Of a DNA stretch of 64,000 nt, positions 21,355-32,591 are shown in pieces. Within the stretch, counting starts at the first letter, position 1. Every line of letters starts with the position of its first letter. The position numbers and the translations under genes are program-made. Origin of the DNA: Trema orientale (lineage: Eukaryota; Streptophyta; Magnoliopsida; Rosales; Cannabaceae); contig JXTC01000003.1 of NCBI GenBank assembly GCA_002914845.1, forward strand, positions 385,865 to 449,864, given 5' to 3'. Below the pieces are notes generated by a model that saw nothing but the letters and a program-made list of their open reading frames with translations, was not told where the DNA came from and did not search any database.

Positions 21355-22260
21355 AGTTAGTGTAAAAAATAGAAATATGTTTAATGTTAAATTGTTAATT
21401 TTAATTTTGATAAAAGTTAAATTTAGTCAATGTAGTAAAATAGTAATATGTTCATTATCATTTNNNNNNNNNNNNNNNNNNNNNNNNNNNNNNNNNNNNN
21501 NNNNNNNNNNNNNNNNNNNNNNNNNNNNNNNNNNNNNNNNNNNNNNNNNNNNNNNNNNNNNNNNNNNNNNNNNNNNNNNNNNNNNNNNNNNNNNNNNNNN
21601 NNNNNNNNNNNNNNNNNNNNNNNNNNNNNNNNNNNNNNNNNNNNNNNNNNNNNNNNNNNNNNNNNNNNNNNNNNNNNNNNNNNNNNNNNNNNNNNNNTTA
21701 GTGTAAAAATATGTTTAATGTTAAATTGTTAATTTTAATTTTAATAAAAGTTAAATTTAGTCAATGTAGTAAAATAGTAATATGTTCATTATTATTTTGA
21801 TTTTAATTAGTTACTGTAGTAATATGTTTAAAGTTAAATTGTTAATTTTCATTCAACTTAAATTTAAATTTAGTTAATGTATTAAAATAGTAATATGTTA
21901 ATTATCATTATAATTAAATTAATTAGTGTAAAAATATGTTTAATGTTAAATTGTTAATTTTAATTTTGATAAAAGTTAAATCTAGTCAATGTAGTAAAAT
22001 AGTAATATGTTCATTATCGTTTTAATTTAAATTAGTTAGTGTAGTAATATATTTAAAGTTAAATTGTTAATTTTCATTCAACTTAAATTTAAATTTAGAT
22101 AATATAGTAAAATAGTAATATATTAATTATCATTGTAATTAAATTAGTTAGTGTAAAAATATGTTTAATGTTGAATTGTTAATTTTAATTTTAGTAAAAT
22201 TTAAATTTAGTCAATGTAGTAAAATAATAATATGTTAAATAGTTAAGTTTCATTCTAATT
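21355..22260 (+). repeat. Tandem repeats in the hAT leader intron (with assembly gap)
   Basis: A ~224-base unit recurs at 21698, 21922 and 22147 ('ttagtgtaaaaatatgttta', 'tgttaaattgttaatttt', 'agtcaatgtagtaaaatagt'). Each unit is made of two related half-units. The sequence left of the 234-N gap (21464-21697) belongs to the same family, so the gap is probably unresolved repeat copies. Confidence 0.75.
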
Positions 22261-22313
22261 AAATTTAGTTAATTAATGTAGGATATGGATATGCAAAGAA
22301 TTTTCCAATTAAT

Positions 22314-24424
22314 TTGGAGATGGATATTAATGAGGAAGAAGAACAAATCTGCATAATGGAAAGGGGTGATCAAGTCCCCGAAATGCAAAGTAATCCACAT
22401 GCCAGTGGAAGTCATTCACAATTTCTTCTATCAACAAGAGGGTCACGTTCGTGTTGGAGTTTTAGTTTTGCACACAGGACAACTTCTAATGTATGGGACC
22501 ACTTCGATATGGAATACCATAGTGATGGCAATAACAACAAAACAAAAATGGCAAAGTGCAAATATTGCAAGAAGTTATTCACCGCTAAACCATCTAGCGG
22601 TATCACCCACCTCAAAAGACATCACGAAAAATGTTTTCCCAAACATCAAGGTCCTCAAGGAGGTATGCAACCCGCTCAATCAACACTTCAACTCAATAAG
22701 GATGGTTCGGTAAGTACTTGGAACTATGATCCTTTAGTTGCTAGGGAGTCATTAGGACATTTTATTGCTTCAAAGGATTTACCACTGTCTATTGGTGAGT
22801 CCGATGAATATGAAGAATATATTAGACGATCATATCATCTAAATTTTAAAAAGGTTTCTAGGAATACTACTATAAGTGATTTGCTTAAAGTTTATAAAAA
22901 TATGCGCACCAAACTAACGTCTGAAATACTTGCATTAAATTTTTTGCATTAACATCTGATATTTGGGGTGCTAATTCTAAACAAGATTATATAAGTGTAG
23001 TTGCCCATTATTGTGATGAAAAATGGATATTGCAAAAAAGAATAATTGGTTTTAAAGTTGTTGATCAGAGGCATACTGCTGAAATTATCTGTGAAAGAAT
23101 TTTAAATGTTATAGAAGAATATGGCATAGTAAACCGCATTATTTTTATCACTTTGGATAATGCTACGTCTAATACAAAGGCCATAAAATTACTTCAAAAC
23201 TTGGTACGCTCATACACGAGAGGAGTTTTATTACATCAACGTTGTGCATGCCATATAATCAACCTTATCATCAAATCAGGTATGGCAATACTATCTATAT
23301 ATGTTGAAAATATTCGAAATGCTATTGCTTACATTCATGCTTCTAATCCTCGTATTGCTGAATTTAAAAAATATTGCAAAGCCGAAGGGTTACCTTCAAG
23401 AAAATTTCAACTTGATATGCCTGTAAGGTGGAATTCCACCTATTTGATGTTAAAAAATGTAATGGCATATAAAAATACTATTACTGTGTTTTACAATTCA
23501 AAAACGGGTTCACTAAATTTAAAAGATGGTGATTGGTTTATTTGTGAAAAATTTGTACAATTTTTAGAAGTTTTTTATGATGCTACCGTTACTTTATCTG
23601 GTGTTTATTATCCTACTTCTCTAATTGTTTTACATCACATGTTTTTTATTACGTTAATGTTTTCTAAAGAAAAATATGACCCTATATTTGGACCTATGAT
23701 AATTAAAATGCAAGAAGTTTATTTGAAATATTAGTCTGAAATTCCTTTATTATTTTCCTTTGCTTTTATTTTAGATCCTAGAGCTAAATTAAATGGTCTT
23801 TCTACTATTATTGGTCACATTGGTGATGCTTTTGAATTAGATTTTACACTCCAATATACTAATGCTCGTGATAAGTTTTTTTAACTGTTTAGTATATATG
23901 AGGATAAGTTTAGCAGTACGAGTATGAGTCAACAAGAAATCCCACAACAAACCGAAGACCGATCAAAGAAGAAGTCTATCTGGTCCTATATTCATGGGCA
24001 TGGGCGTGGCTCATCATCATCAAGTTCAAGTCAACAATTAGGTCCATTACCAACAACAACGAATCCGCCGCAATCCTCGGAGCTTAACCAGTATCTTAAG
24101 CTAGATTCTGACATCGACTGTGAAGATGAAAACTTCAAAGTTTTGGAATGGTGACAAAAGCGTCAAGGAAAATTTCTCGTGCTTTCACAATTAGCACGTG
24201 ACATCTTAATTATTCTAGTGTCGGTTTCTTCGGAGTCCGCTTTTAGCACCACTGGGAGGATATTAGACGATCGAAGAACTTCGTTGACTCCTGAAATGGT
24301 TGAGGTGCTAACATGTGTTAAAGATTAGGAGCAAGCGGCGAAACGAAATCAACATACTATTCACAATGAAGAATTGGCCGAAAACTTCAATAATTTGTAC
24401 ATGAACGACAATGATCAATTATGA
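22314..24424 (+). pseudogene. hAT transposase with BED zinc finger, broken
   Basis: The N-terminal part (22314-22952) carries a BED finger at about residues 78-105 ('KCKYCKKLF', then 'HLKRHHEKC'). The catalytic RNase-H-like core (23030-23734) shows 'TLDNATSNTKA', the 'RCACHIINLI' C-x2-H region and 'MPVRWNSTYLML'. The hAT dimerisation domain (23900-24340) shows 'LARDILIILVSVSSESAFST'. Together these make a complete RICESLEEPER/Tam3-like protein. It is broken by a frameshift at about 22938, in a T-rich run, and by in-frame stops at about 23732, 23882, 24152 and 24326. Three of these stops sit where the family has tryptophan. It would bind the element ends and cut DNA if intact; here it is dead unless a read-through product exists. 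The BED-finger part alone could still be translated. Confidence 0.85.
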
Positions 24425-24449
24425 TTAATGAATAATGAATTAATGATGA

Positions 24450-24890
24450 ATTTGTTATTTTTCAAATATTATTTACTTTTTTTTTTCATCAACCTAAATT
24501 GTGTGTTATTTTTTAATTTTTATCATAAAAGTTGTAAAATTATTTATGATAAAAGCTTTATCACATATATATATAATTTGTTTTTTTATTTATTCAAATT
24601 CATTAAAAAGTTTATATTAAAACCTTTCAAAGAAAAAGGGCCAACATGAGGCAGACAAAATTTTATCAATAAACTTGAATTTGTTATTTTTCAAATTTAA
24701 TTTACTTTTTTTTCATCAACTTATTACTTAAGTTATGTATTACTTTTTAATTTTTATTATAAAACTTGTAAAATTATTTGTGATAAAAGTTTTATCACAT
24801 ATTCACATATATATATTTTTTTTAATTATTAAAATTCATAAAAAAATTTATTTTAAAATTTCTAAAAAAAAGGCCAAAATGCGGGTGGAC
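24450..24890 (+). repeat. Direct duplication near the hAT right end
   Basis: 'tgttatttttcaaat', 'tactttttaatttttat', 'gtaaaattatt(t)atgataaaag' and 'tttatcacatat' occur in the same order at 24450-24660 and 24681-24890, about 231 bases apart. Non-coding. Confidence 0.65.
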
Positions 24891-25075
24891 GGGCCGACTC
24901 GCTTGGCCTGTTTTTAGTCGGGCCTAGGCCCGGCCCGCATAAGAGCCTGCCTGGGTTATAGGGCCAGGCTAGGCCTCCTCATCACGCATATGGGCCGAGC
25001 CAATCTGGCTCACTTATTTAGCCGGCCGATCACTTGAAGATGCCTGTTATACCAGGCCGCCTATTTTGACAGCTC

Positions 25076-25385
25076 TATTCAAGGCTAGTTAAGGACAGAC
25101 AATTTAATTGCACGGGTTTACAGTAGCTGAAATAATGTAATGATGTGTCAGGTTTTTTTTTTTTTTAATGTGTCACCATCCAAGGCTAGTTAAGGACAGA
25201 CAATTTAATTGCACGGATTTACGGTAGTTTAATGATGTGAGTTTTTTTTCTTTTTTTTTTTGATGTGTCACTATCTTATTCAAGGCTAGTTAAGAACAGA
25301 CAATGTAATTGCACGGCGTATACAGTACCTTTTTTTGATGTGTCACAATTTAATTGCACGGCATATACAGTACGCTTTGGCCCAT
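25076..25385 (+). repeat. Right part of the ~110-base minisatellite
   Basis: Three to four units contain 'caaggctagttaaggacaga', 'caatttaattgcacgg', 'tacagtagctg' and 'atgatgtgtca' plus poly-T. They continue the units seen at 20480-20569. The small plus-strand frame over it is not coding. Confidence 0.75.
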
Positions 25386-25562
25386 CTCTGAATGCACATG
25401 ATTTGTGCTTATCCTTTTACGCGGTATTTTTATCCACGCATGTCCCACACGTTTTTGTGATTTCGTTTTTGGCCCTTTGATTTTTTAATTTTACTGATCA
25501 TCTAGTCAAAAAGTTATTTGAGGTTTTGAAAATTCATATATTCTTGTTTTGAAAAGCTGTAA

Positions 25563-26192
25563 TAGGGTGTCAATTCGTGTCGACGGGTCGGGTTCGTGTC
25601 GGATTGAAGTCTAATATATACATAAATTATGTCAATCCGAACCCGACCCGTGACCCGTCGTGTCAGAAAACCATCAACACTAACCCGACCCGCACCTAAA
25701 ACGGGTTGACCCGAACCCGACCCGCACAATCCGCTTTGGTAAATAACATCCAACCCACAACCCGATTTTGACCAGTCAACCCATTTTTGACCCGCCAACC
25801 CGCTATGACCCGTATTTTTTTACTTATATTTTCTTTTTCTAAGGCTATTATTGTCTCATTTTAAAATAAATAAATTTGAGGTAATTTATAAATATAATTA
25901 ATAACTTATAATCTCAAACACTTACATTGTACAAATTAAATATATCTATAATAATAGGCATAAACAAATTAAATAAATAATATTTTTATAATTTAATTAT
26001 ATATATTTGTTGGCAGGTCAAACGGGCCAAGTTCGTGTCAAGTGGGTTGACCCGAACACGACCCGTTTTTTATTAGTGTCAGGCTGGTCGACCCGAACCC
26101 GAACTGCACCCTTTTTCTTCAACCCTAACCCGCAAAAAATCGTGTCGTGTTCGTGTCGTGTCGTCGTGTCGTAACCCGAATTGCCACTCCTA
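25563..26192. mobile_element. Non-autonomous hAT element (630 bp)
   Basis: Perfect 8-base target duplication 'agctgtaa' (25555-25562 and 26193-26200). The ends are inverted: left 'tagggtgtcaattcg', right (reverse complement) 'taggagtggcaattcg'. Subterminal regions are dense in 'gacccg/cgggtc' and 'gtgtcg' motifs. There is no transposase. The small frame at 25514-25798 (-) only reads through these motifs. Confidence 0.9.
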
Positions 26193-26259
26193 AGCTGTAA
26201 TAAGTAGCGGAAAAAAAGAAAAGCAAAGAAAAAGGGAGAAGAAACAAGAGAAAGAAAAT

Positions 26260-26446
26260 CATCTGCTTGGTCAAGCGATTTCCTCAGTTATACAAAAACT
26301 TCCAGGTACGTTCAACCGACCATGCTTCTCCTTGTTTTCATTGGTAACCCTCTAATTGAATCTTATTTTGCTTGCTTTTAATTTGCAGCATTCCTGCCCC
26401 AAAGGAAAAATATGAATATATTATAGAAGGGAAAGAAAATCCTGAG
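26260..26446 (+). pseudogene. Remnant of an NLR 5' leader/intron
   Basis: 'gcgatttcctcagttatac', 'ccaggtac', 'atgcttctccttgttttcatt' and 'ttattttgcttg' occur in the same order and spacing as in the leader exon, donor and first intron of the NLR gene (50368-50475). Here an acceptor 'tttaatttgcag' (ending ~26389) leads into a short exon-like piece with a donor 'cctgag|gtatac'. No coiled-coil or NB-ARC sequence follows. This suggests that another NLR copy once lay here, or that a 5' fragment moved. Confidence 0.5.
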
Positions 26447-26699
26447 GTATACTTTTATTTCCTCCGTTGTTTTCATTTCTTATTGGTTTTAATTTTGATC
26501 CATGATCTAGTTCCCTGGAGAATGAAAAACAAACTATATACCTCAAAAAAGGGAAAAAAAAATGAAACAAAACAAACTGGAAATAGTGTCTTTTGGAATA
26601 ATACATGGGGTTTCTTATTGTGATTAATTGGTCTCCAAATGTTGGAACGTACCAATGTTCGTAACACATTTAAATTTGAGAAATCAAAAGTATATTTTA

Positions 26700-28049
26700 G
26701 CCACTAAAGTAAATTATTTTTAATTTCTAAAAATACTTTTCAAAAATATAGAAATAATTTGAAACTTCAAAATACCGGTTCAATCGATCGGTTGTCTAGA
26801 TCAGTGCAAGCACGATCTATGGGATTTTATTACTCATTCTAAATGCCAAAATTCGAGATTGAGGAAGCGGAACATGAATTTGACGCTTTGGAGTGTGCTT
26901 TGACTAGTGGCCTCCCCTCACTCTGTGTTTGACCATATCTAACTCTTTTTTAAGGAGAATAGTGACGGTTCCTTCAAATTATCCGCAAGTGGGTTAAGGT
27001 CAGTCAACAAAGAGTGCCGAGTTATTAGAAGCTCGAGCTCAACGGAGGATATATATCTGTTATAATATGTAACACATTTCTTCCAAGTTAATTATATCAT
27101 ACATTCCTTCCAATAAGTTATATCATGATCAACGGGATTAGTCGGCTAGAGAGATGGGCTATTCTTCCTGGGCAAAGTTGTCCCTTGTACTGATCGAATC
27201 CTGATCAGTTTGGAGGTCTTGCTTCTTTGAATAAACCGATATGAGTCCTTTTCTTTAATCACTTGAATGCTTAATCTACCTGAGTTATGAGGTTGAACAA
27301 TTACATTACAGACTTAAGTAGATTATGTAACACACTCACTTTATATATATGAATATTAAAATAGGCGCTACTTTCTTTAAACATTCCTTATGTTATACTT
27401 ATCAAAAAATGGGACGATTTTAACGTTTTATTTTCCTCTAAATCCAGTAGGGAAGAAACGTCGTCATATAAATGAGAACGAGTATCTATATTTATATCAA
27501 CATAATATATTTCAAAATATCAAGTCAAAGCACGTAAAGATAATTAGTGAAAGGCATGAAGCATATTCACAAGATTTTAGTCTAACAGCCTAAAAAGTTG
27601 AGCGACGTCCTTCAAATTGAGAACTTCCAAATAAGCCTTGCAAATAACCTATAAAGAACTAGACAAATATGTTTTAAATTCTTAATAGTAAACTTGAGTG
27701 ATACAATGATAATCTGCACATGTTAACAAAAAACTAATTGTGATGCAATTTTGATCAAGAATACTATGCAATAATATATGATTAAAGCCAATTCTAAATC
27801 AAACATGTTCCAAGAAATTTCAAGCCAGCCTACCCTGTTTTTGGACAGTGATTAATTCATACCATATAAACAAATAACATTGGGAGAAGACCGATACATT
27901 GCAGGATAGAAAGGTTTTTTCTGTTTAACACATTGTTGCACACCTCAATTTCAGTTTATGAACAGGTTCAAAAATAAGGGGGCCTTTTGGATAATGGAAA
28001 ACATTATTGACAAACAAACTTATAACATGATATGTTAAATACTTGTCAT
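26700..28049. other. Intergenic DNA, nothing recognised
   Basis: No convincing frame, RNA gene or element ends. The small frame at 27390-27593 lacks protein features. Confidence 0.4.
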
Positions 28050-28859
28050 CATGGTTTTAAAAGGCGCGCGAGGCGTACGCCTTGAGACGCGCCTTGAGGC
28101 GAGGTGAAGAAAAAATGCATCTAAAACTATGCTTCAGTTGGCCTCGGTGAGCCTTAAGCCTCGTCAATAGAGGCATAGGAGGCTTAAGCCTCGTACAAAC
28201 ACCCTTAATTTGGGTTTTTTAAATGAAGTTGTGCCAAAATTTTGGGCCCAACCAATATGTATCTTCTTTTAAAATATTTTGGACCATTTTTTATTGTTAT
28301 AGCTAGTTTAGTTGGGGCTTTTTTTATGTTATAAGTAGTTTAGTTGGACAAATCACTAAAGTCCAACTTTTTAGACTTAGAACTAGAACTCTAAGAAGAA
28401 AAAAAGACTCAGTTTATCACTAAAACTGAAGCGGTCACTCTCCCTCGCTCCCACGGCCACTCTCCCTCGCTCCCACGGCCACTCTTCACTCTTACTTGCC
28501 TTCTTCCTCTTCTATCAAAGACTCAATAGTGATGATGGTAATGAGAATGAGGACCTCCTAGGACTTTGAGTTAGAAAATCATTTTTAGACTTCTATGTTC
28601 TATTCTAATATTATTAATATTAGGTTATGATTTTGATAACTTTAGTACGTGGTTTTATGAATTATTTTGCTAGTAATTTTCATGAACTTTATGACTTTGT
28701 TATGCAATTATGTATCTTTTTGCTATAATATTATGTAAGACTTTTATTTTTATATTATATGATTTCCTCTTTCTTGTGATTTTTATGAATTTTTATGAAG
28801 TTTTTCGTTACTTAAGTTGAGGCTTACACGTCGCAAGGCTAAAACTTTTTAAAACCTTG
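28050..28859 (+). mobile_element. hAT MITE, copy A of the GAGGCTTAAGCC family
   Basis: It begins 'catggttttaaaaggcg' and ends 'ctttttaaaaccttg'. The left side carries 'gcgaggcgtacgcc', 'gtgagccttaagcctcg' and 'ggaggcttaagcctc' palindromes. It has the same interior as copy C (49041-49762) in inverse orientation, including a 'ttatgcaattatgtatcttt' block. The flanking octamers are only 6 of 8 alike. A 28-base direct repeat ('ctctccctcgctcccacggc') lies at 28438-28495. Confidence 0.75.
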
Positions 28860-30621
28860 CTTTTTATTCACTATCAGATCAAAGAGCATCATACGTTTGA
28901 CAAGAAAGAGAATCAAGGAGCATCAGTAGGGAGCCCATAACCTATAACTTCCATAAACTAAACCCATTTTCAAGGAGCATCATATAACTAGATGGATAAA
29001 GACTTTGGAATAAAAAGCAGGAATCCATAACCTATAAATTCCATAAACTAAACTCGTAAATAGGAAGCCAATGCATATAAATCAAAATGGAATATTTCAA
29101 CTGCAAAAAATTACATCAGTCTTGAGAAGGTAGAAAAAGAAAACAAAACTAAGTATTGGTGGTAACATGTCATTCATAAGATATTAAAGCTTGCAGAACG
29201 AAATCAAGCAACTTTCCAAACTATACATGAACAATTAACGCACAAAAAGAAAAAATAGTATTAGAATATATAACAAAATAAAATTGGTTTATAACTCTTG
29301 ACCATAACGTAGAGCCTCTATTAGGACTAACACAAATACAACATGTTTGTATATATGTCCAAGTGGTCAATGAAGTGTACTAACACAATTTAGCGTTCCA
29401 ACTGTAGAGACAAATCAGCAAGTTCACATATATGAAGCAAATATGTATTATAGAGTAAACCATACCTTTCACTCTGTCACAAAGCCAACAGCAAGTCAGC
29501 AACTTCAACATATTGAGCAATTCTAGTCAATATTGTAGCTGGAAAAACAATATAAATCCATGAAAAAAAGAATAAAGAAGAAACTCTACATTATATAATC
29601 CTGAGTTAAATATAGGTTGCTCAAAACGCCAACAAAGTCGATGGATTTTGGGGGATTCTTTTTGTTTCTTTTTTTTTTTTATTTCTTGAAAGAAGACTTC
29701 GGTCTCCCCAGCTGATCAATATAAAACTTGTCCAACATACAACTCAAATGAGATCTTTTTTCTCATTGAATTGCATGCTATACCATCGAAAGAATTATGA
29801 AGAAGAACTTTCGAGAAGAAAGCCTAGAATTACATATAAGTACATGCTCTAGAAATCATCCAAGTAAAGAAGGTAGCTATTATGATCCAAGAAATAATCC
29901 AAGTATGTGTACATAAGGTGAATCCCAAGTATCCTAAACACATTAGATCATGTAAAATAAATGCAACCAAAACAAAACGTATATCAAAGATACTTGCTAG
30001 CGTTCACAAAGTGTGAAATATACCTTGGGACTGAGTCACTCTATCATATATTTGTGTCTTCCACGAAACTAAAAGGGTCCAAATATAATGAAACGATAAA
30101 AAGTTAAAAACACCTAGATTATACAAAATCTACATCTCTCAACATAAAGGCACAAACCTTTTAATGAAATTGAAAGCTAAAAAAAAAGAAAAGGGGAAAA
30201 GAGAAGAGTACACAAACGAGCATCCTAAAGTTTATAAAGAATTAACCCTAATTTAATTGTTGCGCTCTCCTGCTTAAATTGAATCAAAATCATCATACAA
30301 AGAAAAAAGAAACTCTAATACGCAATAACCAGATAGAAAATAGAGAAAGAAGTACCTGAAATCAACGGTAAGTGCCTGAACTAAAAAAAGAAGATCAATG
30401 CAGAGCACTAAAAAGGGGAGAAATGAATAAAATGGATTTCTAACTCATTTATATACCTTTGGTCTGGTAAAAAAATGATTTAGACCACCATTTATGTACC
30501 TTTTGATTGGTAGAGAAACGATCTATTAAAATAATTTTAAAAAGAGGAAGTTGAAGCTTGAACAACAAAGAAGCGAAAAATAGAAGAATCCAAAAATCCT
30601 AAAATAAAGAAGAGAAAAGAG
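28860..30621. other. Intergenic DNA with a short duplication
   Basis: 'cataacctataacttccataaactaaac' type sequence occurs twice (28938-28967 and 29029-29056), each near 'aaggagcatca'. No gene or element could be recognised in the rest. Confidence 0.4.
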
Positions 30622-30955
30622 TGTTGACACGAGAACATCGATATGGAACAGTAACTATCGTTATGAATAGTAACATATACGTGAATATTGACATATATGT
30701 GAATAGTGACGTTATGTGAACAATGCTTAATGATATTACTTATATGTGAAATAAATACAAACAAAATAAGGCACAAAGATTTTAGCGTAATTCAGCTATA
30801 TATGATAGCTTACGTCCATAGTCAGAGAGCAGCAAAAAAATTTCACTATAACAAAGAAGATAATTACAAGAGTCACTGACAAATTTCACTCACAACCGAA
30901 AATCTAATTATACCCCAAAAAAAAGCACTCTCACTCAAAACTCTCTTGAGCCCAC
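30622..30955 (-). repeat. LTR (3' LTR of the Copia at 30.6-35.8 kb)
   Basis: It starts 'tgttgacacgagaacatc', ends near 'gagcccaca', and aligns by eye with 35560-35827. It contains a short array of 'gtgaatagtgac' / 'acatatacgtgaat' repeats. Confidence 0.6.
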
Positions 30956-31020
30956 AAACCTTTGAACTTGACAAGGACTACATCAGGCCAATTATAATTT
31001 CAGGAGTCTCAAAATAGATT

Positions 31021-32590
31021 ATCAAAGATGGACATTTATTGATCAAGTAACAAGCTGTGTTAACAGCTTCAGCTCAGAACTCTCTTGTTAGCCCAACATT
31101 AGAGATCATACACCTTACTCTCTCCAACATAATTCTATTCATCCGTTCTGCAAGCCCATGTTGTGGAGTGTATTTCACAATACAATGTCTAACAATACCA
31201 TGATCCTTGTAGAACTTGTTAAATTTGCCTGCATAAAATCCAAGCCATTATTTATTATCAATCGCTTAATCTACTTCCCAATTTTCTTTTCGATCAAGAC
31301 TTTCCGTTGCTTGAACTTGACAAAAAATTCATCTTTATGCTTCAAAATATATATCCAAATGTTCCTTGAATAGTCATCAATGAAGGTTAGCATATATCCA
31401 CCACCACCATGAGAGGAAACTCGAGAAGGACCCTATAGTTCTGAATTGATATAATCCACCATGCTTTTGGTCCTATAAATAGCTTTGCTAAACTTCACCC
31501 GACACTGTGTTTTGAATACACAGTGCTCACAAAAGTCTAGCTTTCCTATTGTCTGGTCACAAAGTAACACTTGCTTACTTAGCTCGACCAGACCCCTCTT
31601 ACTGATATGCCGTAGCTGCATGCCATAATTTGGTGACATCAGCATCAGTGGTTGATGATACCACAGTAGTACCCATGATTGAACTTCCATGTAGGATGTA
31701 GAGGCCACTTGTTTTCTTTCCTTTTATCACAACTAGAGCACCCTTATAGACCTACATAACTCCACCTTCAGCTTTGAAGCTATAACCGGTCGAGTCGAAT
31801 GTGCTTAAGGAAATTAAGTTCTTCAATTCTGGGATATATCTGATGTCCGTCATTGTTTTCACCATTCTATGAATTGTCAAACATCTTAATTCATATTGTG
31901 CCGATATTGACCACCTTATAGGTTGTATTATTTCCCGTAAGGACCTTCCCTCCATCTATGGATTGATAAGTGGTAAAGCAATTCCTGTTGGGATACATGT
32001 GGTGTGAGCGCACTGAGTCAAGAACCCACTCATCAGTTGGTAATAGAAACCGAAAGAATATCTATACTATCTTAGTTGTTTGCTATAGTTGCATCTCCAT
32101 AATCGAAACTCATTTCCTTTCCTTTGCCTTTACGCTCTGAACAATCTCTTTTAAAATGCCCTTCGTTACAACAATGAAAATATTTTTATTTTGTAGATTT
32201 AGGTCTAGATCTATCTCTACCACTAGTGGAACCTTTCTTTTCTATTCTTTCTTGTATAACTAGACCTTCTGCCAAACCTTCAGATCTACTTTCGGATACC
32301 TTTTTTTATAACTCTTTTGAGTTCAATGTCGTGTTAACCTCCATGGTAAGAGTTTCGTGGTCGTACATCATAGTATCGATAAAGTACTTGAAGGAATTTG
32401 GCAAGGAACACAACATAATAATGGCATGATCTTCATCATCAATTTTGACATCTATATTTCTTAAATCAATGATAATTTTATTAAAATCTTCCAAGTGCTC
32501 TTTAATAGACTTATCCTCCTACATTTGAAGAGTATATAATTGATGAGCGATTATTTCACTCATAAATCAAGTACATTTGACTTCAAATAA
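31021..32590 (-). pseudogene. Copia gag C-terminal part, protease and integrase remnants
   Basis: From high to low coordinates: gag helical region '[20 protein letters not shown]' (32306-32494). A zinc knuckle follows near 32150-32190, read as 'CCNEGHFKRDC', in which the first cysteine of C-x2-C-x4-H-x4-C is replaced by tyrosine. The aspartic protease site comes next as 'WVLDSVRSHHMYPN' (~32010). GAG-pre-integrase is seen as 'CEHCVFKTQCRVKFSKA' (31433-31560), and the integrase core as 'GYMLTFIDDYSR' (~31380), with 'NNGLDF' where the family has a catalytic Asp-Asn-Gly. Stops and frameshifts are frequent. It is non-functional. Confidence 0.8.
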
Positions 32591-32591
32591 T

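Larger units (their letters stand above)
20570..25075 (+). mobile_element. Full-length hAT transposon (autonomous type, inactivated)
   Basis: The terminal inverted repeats are 'gctgtcaaaataggc' at 20572-20586 and its inverse at 25059-25073. The direct repeat 'tattcaaggcta' (20558-20569 and 25076-25087) flanks the element, although part of it may come from the tandem array it landed in. Subterminal regions are packed with 'ggcccg'-type GC motifs (20585-20760 and 24880-25030), as usual for this plant hAT group. Inside are a TATA-bearing promoter, a repeat-rich intron and a BED-finger transposase reading frame. The ~4.5-kb size fits an autonomous member, but the transposase is broken (see that entry). 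Confidence 0.85.
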
